NCBI GenBank assembly: GCA_007128345.1
Contig: SKXS01000273.1
Location: forward strand, 1 to 15,194
Source: Spirochaetia bacterium
GTDB taxonomy: Bacteria; Spirochaetota; Spirochaetia; PWKH01
Reading direction: 5' to 3'
DNA: 15,194 nucleotides
The notes under the pieces are model-generated. The model saw nothing but the letters and a program-made list of their open reading frames with translations. It did no database searches and had not been told where the DNA came from. The number at the start of each line of letters is the position of its first letter. Positions within the stretch are counted from its first letter, which is position 1. The position numbers and the translations under genes are program-made. Shown here one piece after another: positions 6,791 through 13,859 of the stretch.

Positions 6791-7656
6791 CCCTCGTCAT
6801 CCTGGTTGCAGGGTGCGCGCATCGGACACCCTACCGTGATCCCCTCTTTTTTGAGACCCTCGGCAGTGACACTGAACTGATGGTCACCATGCGCGTTGAT
6901 GAAGACAAGGGCCTCATAGCCTATATGCTGGATGCCGGGCAGCTCGGTAATGCGGATTACATCATCTCCCGGGCAGAACGGATATCTGTTGCCGCTCGTA
7001 CTGCCCCGGATGGGGAAGGACCGTCATTCTACGGCGGTATTGAGGGGAATTTTTCCAAACTGTTCATGAGCCTGGGACTCAGAGCGGCATCTGAATGGGA
7101 ACGACAGCGCGACGGCTTTGTCTTCTATGAATCACCCGCAACTGGATTCGAAGTGGCGATCCCGAAAAGCGGGATCATCCTCTTTTCTGACAGCTCCATG
7201 GGCGATGTATACAGCCGCATGACCAGTGAACGCGTAATCTACGTACCTCCTGAGGTATCGAAGCAGCTGGAAGCAGCAGAGATTGCCTTCTACGCGGCAC
7301 ACCCCGACGGTATGAACCTGATGGGTGAACGGGTGTCCCTGCCCTTCGCGCTCTACTTCGACGAGCTCTGGGTCATGGTGAACCGGGTCACCCATGTGCA
7401 TGGAGAGACTCCTGGAGAGGAAAAACCCCTCTACTGGATTGACGGGGTGATAACTCTTCCTGAGGACGTCCAGGCGCGTGTGTTCGACCGGGTTATCCGT
7501 CTGCTCTACCAGGAGTATATGATCAAGCAGCAGATGACCGTCGATGACTGGCGAAGGACCATAGCCAAACGAGATCATGCAGTAGTATTTGACAAATTGC
7601 TCGTTTATGAGGATCTTATAATAGACCTGGTCAGGATAGCCGCAGGTGTTAACTGA
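6760..7656 (+). CDS. Lipoprotein resembling Treponema Tp0453 outer-membrane protein
   Basis: From the ATG at 6760 the protein has 298 residues. It begins with a short basic N-region (MPHRH), a hydrophobic stretch and a lipobox LVAGC, so lipidation at Cys19 is expected and the mature part should sit on a membrane. No transmembrane segments follow. Recognisable stretches are SFYGGIEGNFSKLF (about 89-102), FVFYESPATGFEVAIP (120-135) and GIILFSDS (138-145). From memory these and the DPL...GSDTEL start line up with T. pallidum Tp0453, a concealed outer-membrane lipoprotein whose gene also follows ileS (TP0452). Homology is therefore suggested by motif and synteny, but identity is low. The C-terminal 45 residues or so seem extra. 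The start lies inside ileS (31-nt overlap); GGAGA 6 nt upstream supports it. ATG at 6745 behind GGAGG is the alternative (303 residues). Confidence 0.8.
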   Translation: MPHRHFAVTVALVILVAGCAHRTPYRDPLFFETLGSDTELMVTMRVDEDKGLIAYMLDAGQLGNADYIISRAERISVAARTAPDGEGPSFYGGIEGNFSKLFMSLGLRAASEWERQRDGFVFYESPATGFEVAIPKSGIILFSDSSMGDVYSRMTSERVIYVPPEVSKQLEAAEIAFYAAHPDGMNLMGERVSLPFALYFDELWVMVNRVTHVHGETPGEEKPLYWIDGVITLPEDVQARVFDRVIRLLYQEYMIKQQMTVDDWRRTIAKRDHAVVFDKLLVYEDLIIDLVRIAAGVN

Positions 7657-7689
7657 TGAGTACGTACAAGCTGGTAAGGAGATGTGACC

Positions 7690-7941
7690 ATGCCCACATA
7701 TGACTACAAGTGTGTTTCCTGTGAGCACATATTTGAACACTTTCAGTCCATGAGTGAACCGCATCTGGAGACTTGTCCGCAGTGCGGCAGCACTGTACGC
7801 AGGATGCTGGGCGGGGGAGCCGGAATTATTTTCAAGGGAAGCGGCTTCTACGTGACCGACAACAGGAAAAACAAGAGCTCTGATGACGCAAAGCCGTCGG
7901 AAGGCACGAAAAAGAAGACCACAGAGCCGGCGGCAACCTAG
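7690..7941 (+). CDS. FmdB-family zinc-ribbon protein
   Basis: This small protein of 83 residues starts MPTYDYKCVSCEHIFE, the hallmark of the FmdB/CxxC-CxxC family. Cys8, Cys11, Cys29 and Cys32 form a zinc ribbon. The conserved GGGAGIIFKGSGFYVTD follows at about 41-57, and the tail is lysine-, serine- and threonine-rich and probably disordered. The family is often labelled a putative regulator after FmdB of a methylotroph, but its molecular role is not established. AAGGAGA at 7676-7682 lies 7 nt before the ATG at 7690. A GTG at 7684 overlaps that spacing and is less likely. It sits 33 nt after the lipoprotein gene, so it is probably the last gene of the ileS operon. Its TAG shares CTAG with the stop of thiI on the other strand. 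Confidence 0.9.
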   Translation: MPTYDYKCVSCEHIFEHFQSMSEPHLETCPQCGSTVRRMLGGGAGIIFKGSGFYVTDNRKNKSSDDAKPSEGTKKKTTEPAAT

Positions 7942-9131
7942 GATTGTAACCGCTGCTGCTCGGCAGCTTCCGCCGCCTGCACCAGCAGCTTTTCCATATC
8001 CATTGCATTGAACGCGCTGATGAGCCTCTCCTTCTTAGGCTTGGTTATCGGGTGCTTCGGGGAGAAGAGGGTGCAGCAGTCCTCATACGGTAAAATCGAG
8101 GTCTCATAGGTCCCGATCTCGTGAGCCGTCCTGATAATCTCTTCTTTATCCATCCCGATGAGCGGACGGAATACCGGTACGGACGATGCGTCATTGGTGT
8201 AGGCAATGCTCTGCACCGTCTGGCTGGCCACCTGGCTCAGGGATTCTCCCGTAACCAGACAGGATGCATGATACTGCTTTGCGAGCATGGAGGTGATGCG
8301 CACCATGGCATAACGCATGTGGAGGGTCCTCTCCTTCTCCAAAGCGTGCCTGCGTATGTGCAGCTGCACATCGGTGAAGGGGACCACGATGAGCCGCATG
8401 CGCACCATGTATGCAGAGAGCATTGAGGCGAGGGATGCTACCTTATCTTTGGCTTCATCCGATGTGTAGGGGTATGCGTGGAAGTAGACAGCATCGAGTG
8501 CAAGTCCACGCTTGCCCATGAGGTATCCCGCAACGGGAGAGTCGATTCCTCCTGAGAGCATGAGCAGTCCCTTCCCTCCGGTGCCTGCGGGCAGTCCCCC
8601 CGGGGCAGGGTAGGTAGTTCCGTACAGGTATACCTGCTCGCGCACTTCCACACTAATGGTGAAATCCGGTCTGCTGAGGTTCACGGTGAGGCCGCTGAAT
8701 TCCTCGCGCACCGCATCCCCGACTGCACAGGCAATCTCGTAGGAGGAGAGAGAAAAGCCCTTGTCCGACCTGCGGCAGGCAACCTTGAAGGTGGTAATGC
8801 TGCGCAGCTTCAGCTCACGCCTGACAAGTTCAGTCGCGGCGCTGATAATTGCTGCTTTTTCCTTGGGGCACGTCAGGGGCATGCAGTAGCCGGTGAGTCC
8901 AAAGGTACGGCTCAGCACGCCAGCAGCTTCATCCCTGCCTCCTGCATCCAGGGAAAGGAAGTAGCGGTCTCCCTGGATGCTCACGTAGGGGCGGTATGCT
9001 GCAAGCATGGCCTTGATGTTCCGCACCAGGACCCGTTCAAAGAGCTTGCGGTTGCTTCCCTTAAGCCAGATCTCACCTATCTTCAGGAGATAGAGTTCCC
9101 GGTTTTCGGCTGAAACGTATGCATCGTTCAT
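7938..9131 (-). CDS. thiI: tRNA 4-thiouridine sulfurtransferase ThiI, no rhodanese domain
   Basis: ThiI activates U8 of tRNA with ATP and inserts sulfur to make 4-thiouridine. The 397-residue protein has an N-terminal ferredoxin-like region and a THUMP domain (about 60-165). A PP-loop adenylation domain follows with SGGIDS at 193-198. The sequence YEDCCTLFSP near 349-358 holds Cys352/Cys353, at the place of the conserved catalytic cysteine. The C-terminal rhodanese domain of the E. coli protein (482 residues) is absent, as in Bacillus subtilis YtbJ, which takes sulfur directly from a dedicated cysteine desulfurase. Exactly such a gene lies immediately upstream and overlaps by ATGA, so direct sulfur transfer is the likely mechanism. 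A role in thiamine synthesis is less likely without rhodanese. The start ATG at 9131 fits the family N-terminus. Confidence 0.94.
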   Translation of the reverse strand: MNDAYVSAENRELYLLKIGEIWLKGSNRKLFERVLVRNIKAMLAAYRPYVSIQGDRYFLSLDAGGRDEAAGVLSRTFGLTGYCMPLTCPKEKAAIISAATELVRRELKLRSITTFKVACRRSDKGFSLSSYEIACAVGDAVREEFSGLTVNLSRPDFTISVEVREQVYLYGTTYPAPGGLPAGTGGKGLLMLSGGIDSPVAGYLMGKRGLALDAVYFHAYPYTSDEAKDKVASLASMLSAYMVRMRLIVVPFTDVQLHIRRHALEKERTLHMRYAMVRITSMLAKQYHASCLVTGESLSQVASQTVQSIAYTNDASSVPVFRPLIGMDKEEIIRTAHEIGTYETSILPYEDCCTLFSPKHPITKPKKERLISAFNAMDMEKLLVQAAEAAEQQRLQS

Positions 9132-10285
9132 GCGAGCATCCCCTTGAGTTTCTGCACCTCTTCCCGCAGGGCTTCCGCAAGCAATGCTGCATCCTGGATG
9201 GACGTACTGTGTCCGAAGGATATCCTCAGTACCCCTGCCGCCGCCTCACTGCTGATCCCCATTGCTTCTAGTACCCGTTCGAGTTTCTTTGAGCTTTTTG
9301 ACGAGCAGGCTGAACCTGCTGACACAGAGAAACCCCGGTCGCTGAGCAGACGGATCATCACTTCTGAAGGTATGGGTGAGACGCTGATGAGCAGGATGGA
9401 AGGTGCGAAGGATGACTCCCGGTTTTGGAGCATGACAATTCCCGGTATGCAAGAGAGCGCATCAATAAGCACCGAGCGGACCTCTTCAAAATGACGCGCA
9501 TGGTCATGACAGTGATCTGTCATATAGTCGAGGGCCGCTGCAAACCCTGCGATGCCGGGCAGGTTTTCCGTACCTCCCCGCATGCCTGACTCCTGACCGC
9601 CTCCTGAGCTGATGGGGGATGCGGGATTCCGTGAGTAAAGCGCACCGATGCCCCTGGGACCTGAGCACTTGTGGGCACTGAAGGAGGCGCTGTCTATATC
9701 GAGGGTCTTCAGGGAAAAGGGAACCTTGCCTAGCGCCTGGACCGCATCAAGGTGCACATGGATACGCGGCGCGCTTCTTTGCTGTTCATAATCCCTGACG
9801 GCGCTGACGAGCGCAGGGAGGTCCTGGACTGCCCCCGATACATTGTGTACCGCATTCAGGCAGACCAGTGAGGTCTCCTTCCTGAGGGCCCTGGAAAGTT
9901 CATCGGGACTGACGAATCCAAGGGGGGCGGGGAGGGTGATCACCTCGCAGCCGATCTCCCGGAAAAACGGAATAAATCCGTATACAGACGCATGTTCTGC
10001 CGATGAAAGCACCACCGAGCCTTTGCGTTTCTTCCAGAACAGTGAAGCAAGCACCAGAGAATTGGACTCCGTACCGCCGGAGGTGAAGGTGATATTTTGT
10101 GCATCGCATCCTAATGCCGAGGCGACTTGGCACCGTGATTCTTCTAGTACAGCAGAGGCTTCCCTGCCCTGATGATGACGTGAGGAGGGGTTTGCGTAGT
10201 AGTCTGCAGCGCAGCGGTCAACTGTTTCCCGTACTGCAGCTAGCGGAGGCGCGGTTGCCGCCCAGTCAAAATATCTGTTCTGCAT
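9128..10285 (-). CDS. Cysteine desulfurase (NifS/IscS family), partner of ThiI
   Basis: This PLP enzyme removes sulfur from cysteine as an enzyme-bound persulfide. From ATG at 10285 it has 385 residues and begins MQNRYFDWAATAP, the normal family start. The frame opens at TTG 10333, but that adds 16 unrelated residues and overlaps the aroB promoter. PLP-site residues are visible: SGGTES (69-74), His98, Asp180 in HLDAVQ and Lys206 in SAHKCSGP. The persulfide cysteine is Cys327 in SAGSACSS. An unusual point is HNVSG (147-151) where IscS/NifS have NNEIG, so the glutamate is lost. The stop overlaps the thiI start (ATGA), giving a two-gene operon like B. subtilis nifZ-ytbJ. The likely role is supplying sulfur for s4U8. 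Whether it also serves Fe-S assembly cannot be told; no iscU or sufU is near. No Shine-Dalgarno precedes the start. Confidence 0.92.
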   Translation of the reverse strand: MQNRYFDWAATAPPLAAVRETVDRCAADYYANPSSRHHQGREASAVLEESRCQVASALGCDAQNITFTSGGTESNSLVLASLFWKKRKGSVVLSSAEHASVYGFIPFFREIGCEVITLPAPLGFVSPDELSRALRKETSLVCLNAVHNVSGAVQDLPALVSAVRDYEQQRSAPRIHVHLDAVQALGKVPFSLKTLDIDSASFSAHKCSGPRGIGALYSRNPASPISSGGGQESGMRGGTENLPGIAGFAAALDYMTDHCHDHARHFEEVRSVLIDALSCIPGIVMLQNRESSFAPSILLISVSPIPSEVMIRLLSDRGFSVSAGSACSSKSSKKLERVLEAMGISSEAAAGVLRISFGHSTSIQDAALLAEALREEVQKLKGMLA

Positions 10286-10290
10286 GCCGC

Positions 10291-10319
10291 ATTGTCCGAA
10301 ATACTGTATGATTATGCAA
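10291..10319 (-). promoter_or_regulatory. Weak candidate promoter of the desulfurase-thiI operon
   Basis: On the minus strand TTGCAT (10319-10314), a 17-bp spacer and GACAAT (10296-10291) lie just 5 nt before the ATG at 10285. If used, the transcript would begin at or next to the start codon, agreeing with the absence of a Shine-Dalgarno sequence. The -10 is only 4 of 6, so this is tentative. Confidence 0.3.
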
Positions 10320-10327
10320 GGGGTGAG

Positions 10328-10356
10328 TTGCAATACTGCAGTGATTCAGGTATAAA
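10328..10356 (+). promoter_or_regulatory. Promoter of aroB
   Basis: TTGCAA (10328-10333), a 17-bp spacer and TATAAA (10351-10356) form a strong promoter. The ATG of aroB is at 10363, 7 nt after the -10, where transcription would normally begin. The mRNA should therefore have little or no leader. The core lies inside the upstream extension of the divergent desulfurase frame, supporting the shorter desulfurase start. Confidence 0.7.
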
Positions 10357-10362
10357 AAGACC

Positions 10363-11376
10363 ATGCCACTTACGTGCACCCTCCAGGGACGGAGGACCAT
10401 CATAGAATTTATGTCACTTGACGAAGCTGCCGGACATCTCAACGGATGCATCACCGTCAGTGACCGGAATATCTCTTCGCTCTACGGCAGTCGATTTCCC
10501 GTGCACTGCATCCTTGAACCAGGGGAGCAGGCAAAGCATGACAATTCCCTGAAGCGCATTATTGAGGCCCTGATCTCTCTGGAGGCTTCTCGGGATACGG
10601 TCCTCACCGCGCTGGGCGGGGGTGTAGTGTGCGATATCACTGCTTTTGCCGCCTCCATTTATAAACGCGGTATGGATCTTGTGCTTGTCCCGACTACGTT
10701 TTTGGCAATGGTGGACGCGTCGGTGGGCGGCAAGACAGGTATTGATCATGACGGGTATAAGAACCTCCTGGGCACCTTCTATCCTGCGTCCCGCGTGATG
10801 GTGTGCATAGAATTTCTGGAGACCCTCAGCGCTCACGAATACCGCAACGGCCTTGCCGAACTGCTCAAGCATGCGCTGCTCAGCGGCGATATGCTGTTCC
10901 GCAGGGTTTTGGAGAACCGGAATCTTCTGAAGCGGCGTGACCGTGATTTCCTGGAGGAGATGATCAGGGAGTCCCTGATGTATAAGGTGAATATCGTGGA
11001 GCAGGATCCTGAAGAGAAGCTCGGCATCAGGCAGCTGCTCAACTTCGGCCATACCTTCGGGCATGCTCTGGAGAGCAGCAGCTCGTTTTCTCTCACCCAT
11101 GGGGATGCCGTCGCATGGGGCATAATCAAAGCGCTTGAAGCGGGCACCATGCTCGGATTCACCGACGAAGAGTACCTCGCTGCGGTATGCGATCTGTTCA
11201 CCTTCCTCTCGTTCTCGGTTGACATTCCCGTACCGGATAAGCGGAGCTTCATGAAGTCCCTCAGGCAGGACAAGAAGCGCCGGGGAGAGACAGTGCCCTT
11301 CATCCTGCAGAAAACACCCGGGGACTCATTTCTTTTCCCCCTGCCGCTGGAAGTGGTGGAATCACTTATTCTCTAG
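10363..11376 (+). CDS. aroB: 3-Dehydroquinate synthase
   Basis: AroB converts DAHP to 3-dehydroquinate, the second step of the shikimate pathway, using NAD and a divalent metal. The protein has 337 residues. The NAD-binding and active-site run begins LGGGVVCD (84-91) and continues through VPTTFLAMVDASVGGKTGID (109-128) and KNLLGTFYP. The metal ligands are Glu166 in GLAELLKH, His230 in LNFGHTFGHALE and His246 in LTHGDAVAWG. Family alignment of TLQGRRTIIEF places the N-terminus at the ATG of 10363. ATG at 10411 would cut into the domain. No Shine-Dalgarno is present, and the promoter lies 7 nt upstream, so leaderless translation is likely. No other aro gene is in the window. The stop shares CTAG with the converging helicase gene. 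Confidence 0.95.
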   Translation: MPLTCTLQGRRTIIEFMSLDEAAGHLNGCITVSDRNISSLYGSRFPVHCILEPGEQAKHDNSLKRIIEALISLEASRDTVLTALGGGVVCDITAFAASIYKRGMDLVLVPTTFLAMVDASVGGKTGIDHDGYKNLLGTFYPASRVMVCIEFLETLSAHEYRNGLAELLKHALLSGDMLFRRVLENRNLLKRRDRDFLEEMIRESLMYKVNIVEQDPEEKLGIRQLLNFGHTFGHALESSSSFSLTHGDAVAWGIIKALEAGTMLGFTDEEYLAAVCDLFTFLSFSVDIPVPDKRSFMKSLRQDKKRRGETVPFILQKTPGDSFLFPLPLEVVESLIL

Positions 11377-13859
11377 TAGTGCTCGAAGATATCTGAGACC
11401 TGCCGGTAGGATTCATTCACCTTGGCAATTACCGACTCATGCGCATCCCCGATAATCTGGTCGGCCATCTGTTCCAGGCTCGACAGGGTGACATCTATGG
11501 CCGTATGGAAGCTTTTTACGATCTTGAACCAGAAGACGCGTTTTCCGTTGGTCTCCAGGGTTATGAAGCCTAAGACTGAGCTTTTCTTCTTGATCCTGCA
11601 GAGCTTGAGCAGAAGGTGCAGGTGGTCGCTAAGCTCATGTGCCTGTTTCGGCATGGTGAATGACTGCTTCGGTACACCCTGGTAGAGCCCATCCTCGGGA
11701 CGGATGTAGGGAGTAATCTTGACCAGGCTGGTAAGCTTGTCTCCCACATGGATATCATAATCACCATAGGTGATCTTGCCGCGCATGGACCTGAAGGACT
11801 TTGCAGGGGCACGCTCTTCGGGGGGAATGCGCCGGAGGATTTCCAGGGGCAGCACAGCGAGCTTTCTCTTTCCCTTGTAGGGAACCACCTGAATCTCACT
11901 GTTGTAGAGCATGATGGTGTCTGCGGACTGCCGGGGTGCGATCTCTGCTCCACGTTTTGCAGCCGCGCGTTTTGGTCTCTCTATCCAGTGGCTGAAGGCG
12001 GGGAAGAGGTCAGTCAGCCAGTCGCGCTTGAGGGGGGAGACCGACCGCGCGTACATCCTGCTGGTCTTCACAATCTCACCGGAGACGATGTATTCAGGGG
12101 ATTCCCTGAACATTACCGATCCGGGATGGATGTAGATGCGCTCCGCCGTCAGGCTGCGGTAGACCCCGCGTCCGGTCCTGACGCAGACAAACTGCACGAG
12201 TCCCGCAGCGATGGAGCAGAGATAGTCCCGAACCGGTCCGCCTGAGAGGATGGGTATCTGCTGCTCCGAGACGATTTCCGTAAGCTGCTCGGTGATGCTC
12301 ATGAGCTCATCCATGATCTGGACATCCAGATAGCTGCTTCTGCAGAAGTGCTCCCGTTCGGTCGATCCCTTGATATCCGTGTAGGCCCGGTAGAGCTTGA
12401 GGTAGGAGACGAAATCCCCGTGGGAAGATGCGAACGAGTGGTGCGCATGACGTGCTTCGATCTCCTTGCCGGGAATAAGGATGAAGGGGCTGCGCGTGGA
12501 GAGGAATGCCGTCGCGATGATCGCTTCTTCGAGGACTTGGGGGTAGCGGATGATCGCCTCTATGATTATCCGCGAGTGCCTGGGCAGGAGGGGAAAGAGG
12601 GACATCATTTCTCCGATCTCGGTCAGTTCGTGGTTCATGTCCAGGGCGTCAAGCATCTGAAGGGTGTGAACTGCAGAGTGGATGCCTTCCCCTTCAGGAG
12701 GGGTAAGGAAGTCGAAGGAATCAAAGTCCCTGATGCCCAGTTCGGCCATCCTGAGGACCACTTCAGAAAGATCGGTCCTCCTGATCTCCTCTTCGGTAAA
12801 GAGGGGTCGTGTATTGAAGTCCTGCTTCGTATAGAGCCGCCAGCATGCCCCGGGCATGGTGCGTCCCGCACGCCCTTTGCGCTGGTTGCACGAAGCCCGG
12901 GATATCGGGGTTTCGATGAGCGACGAGGTGAAAGTCCGCTGGTTGTAGTAGTTGAGCTTCGCGAGTCCCGAATCGATCACCAGGGAGATGTTGTCGATGG
13001 TGATGCTCGTCTCGGCGATATTTGTGGCTGCCACCACCTTGGTCTTTCCTTTAGGGGTCGGCAGGAAGACCCGGTCCTGCTGCTCCTTGGAGAGCCTGCC
13101 GAACAGCGGCAGGAGCTCCATTTTCTTCGCATGCCTGGACGCATCAAGGGTCTCCAGGCATGCGCTGATGTGGTATTCTCCGCTGAGAAATACCAGTATG
13201 TCTCCTTTGCTCCCTGAAGAAATGTGGCCGTCCACCAGCTCCGCAATCCGCAGGATGCGGGCATCGTCGTCGCTGCGCTCAGGCGGCTTGTATTGAACGT
13301 TCACGGGAAAGATTTCCGCGTCAATGTGGATGATGGGACAGCCGCTGAAGTATTCTGAGAAGACCCCGGGATTGATTGTGGCAGATGAGATGATCACCTT
13401 GAAGTCGCTGCGTTGTTCGAGCACCTGCTTGAGAAGACCCAGGACGAAGTCGATGTTCAGACTGCGTTCGTGGGCTTCGTCCACCACCATCACGCTGTAG
13501 CTTGAGGCCATGGGATCGAGCTTCATCTCCTGGAGTAGCATCCCGTCGGTGAGAATCTTGATTTTAGTGGCAGGGGAGGTTTTATCATAGAAGCGCATCT
13601 TGTATCCCACCGTGTCGGGGATGGTAACTCCAAGCTGCCTGGCAATATAATCGGAAACCGAGACAGCGGCGATCCTCCTCGGCTGGGTCACCCCGATGAT
13701 GCCTTTCGAGGCATACCCTGCTTCATGGAGAATCAGGGGCAGCTGGGTGGTCTTTCCGCTTCCCGTGGGACTTTCCACTACAATGACTTGATTGTGCGCA
13801 AGCTCTCGGAGGATTTTTCCTCGCTGTGCGTAGACCGGGAGGTCGAGATGTGTACTCAT
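11373..13859 (-). CDS. hrpA: DEAH-box ATP-dependent RNA helicase, HrpA-like
   Basis: From the ATG at 13859 the protein has 828 residues. The helicase core shows Walker A GSGKT (33-37), motif Ia TQPRR (58-62), DEAH (127-130) and SAT (159-161). Motif V is ATNIAETSITID (278-289) and motif VI QRKGRAGR (326-333). A ratchet/HA2 region around LTPPEGEGIHSA and an OB-fold-like segment follow, the architecture of DEAH/RHA RNA helicases. The core matches HrpA (QPRRIAAVSV) better than HrpB, but it is far shorter than E. coli HrpA (about 1300 residues) and seems to lack its long C-terminal part. The last 200 or so residues are not recognised. It probably remodels RNA or ribosomes; the exact substrate is unknown. 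The start overlaps the hisS stop (ATGA) with AAGGAG 10 nt upstream inside hisS. The frame extends to 13895, but those 12 residues overlap hisS needlessly. Confidence 0.92.
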   Translation of the reverse strand: MSTHLDLPVYAQRGKILRELAHNQVIVVESPTGSGKTTQLPLILHEAGYASKGIIGVTQPRRIAAVSVSDYIARQLGVTIPDTVGYKMRFYDKTSPATKIKILTDGMLLQEMKLDPMASSYSVMVVDEAHERSLNIDFVLGLLKQVLEQRSDFKVIISSATINPGVFSEYFSGCPIIHIDAEIFPVNVQYKPPERSDDDARILRIAELVDGHISSGSKGDILVFLSGEYHISACLETLDASRHAKKMELLPLFGRLSKEQQDRVFLPTPKGKTKVVAATNIAETSITIDNISLVIDSGLAKLNYYNQRTFTSSLIETPISRASCNQRKGRAGRTMPGACWRLYTKQDFNTRPLFTEEEIRRTDLSEVVLRMAELGIRDFDSFDFLTPPEGEGIHSAVHTLQMLDALDMNHELTEIGEMMSLFPLLPRHSRIIIEAIIRYPQVLEEAIIATAFLSTRSPFILIPGKEIEARHAHHSFASSHGDFVSYLKLYRAYTDIKGSTEREHFCRSSYLDVQIMDELMSITEQLTEIVSEQQIPILSGGPVRDYLCSIAAGLVQFVCVRTGRGVYRSLTAERIYIHPGSVMFRESPEYIVSGEIVKTSRMYARSVSPLKRDWLTDLFPAFSHWIERPKRAAAKRGAEIAPRQSADTIMLYNSEIQVVPYKGKRKLAVLPLEILRRIPPEERAPAKSFRSMRGKITYGDYDIHVGDKLTSLVKITPYIRPEDGLYQGVPKQSFTMPKQAHELSDHLHLLLKLCRIKKKSSVLGFITLETNGKRVFWFKIVKSFHTAIDVTLSSLEQMADQIIGDAHESVIAKVNESYRQVSDIFEHY

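Noticed and set aside
7945..7975. GCTGC/GCAGC stem after fmdB as a terminator
   Set aside because: The stem is only about 5 bp, has no T-run, and lies in the coding sequence of thiI.
10286..10333. N-terminal extension of the cysteine desulfurase from TTG 10333
   Set aside because: The 16 extra residues do not match the family, and the TTG lies within the aroB promoter.
12348..13217. 289-codon open frame on the plus strand within the helicase gene
   Set aside because: It is antisense to the DEAH core motifs of the helicase, has no ribosome site of note and no recognisable domain.
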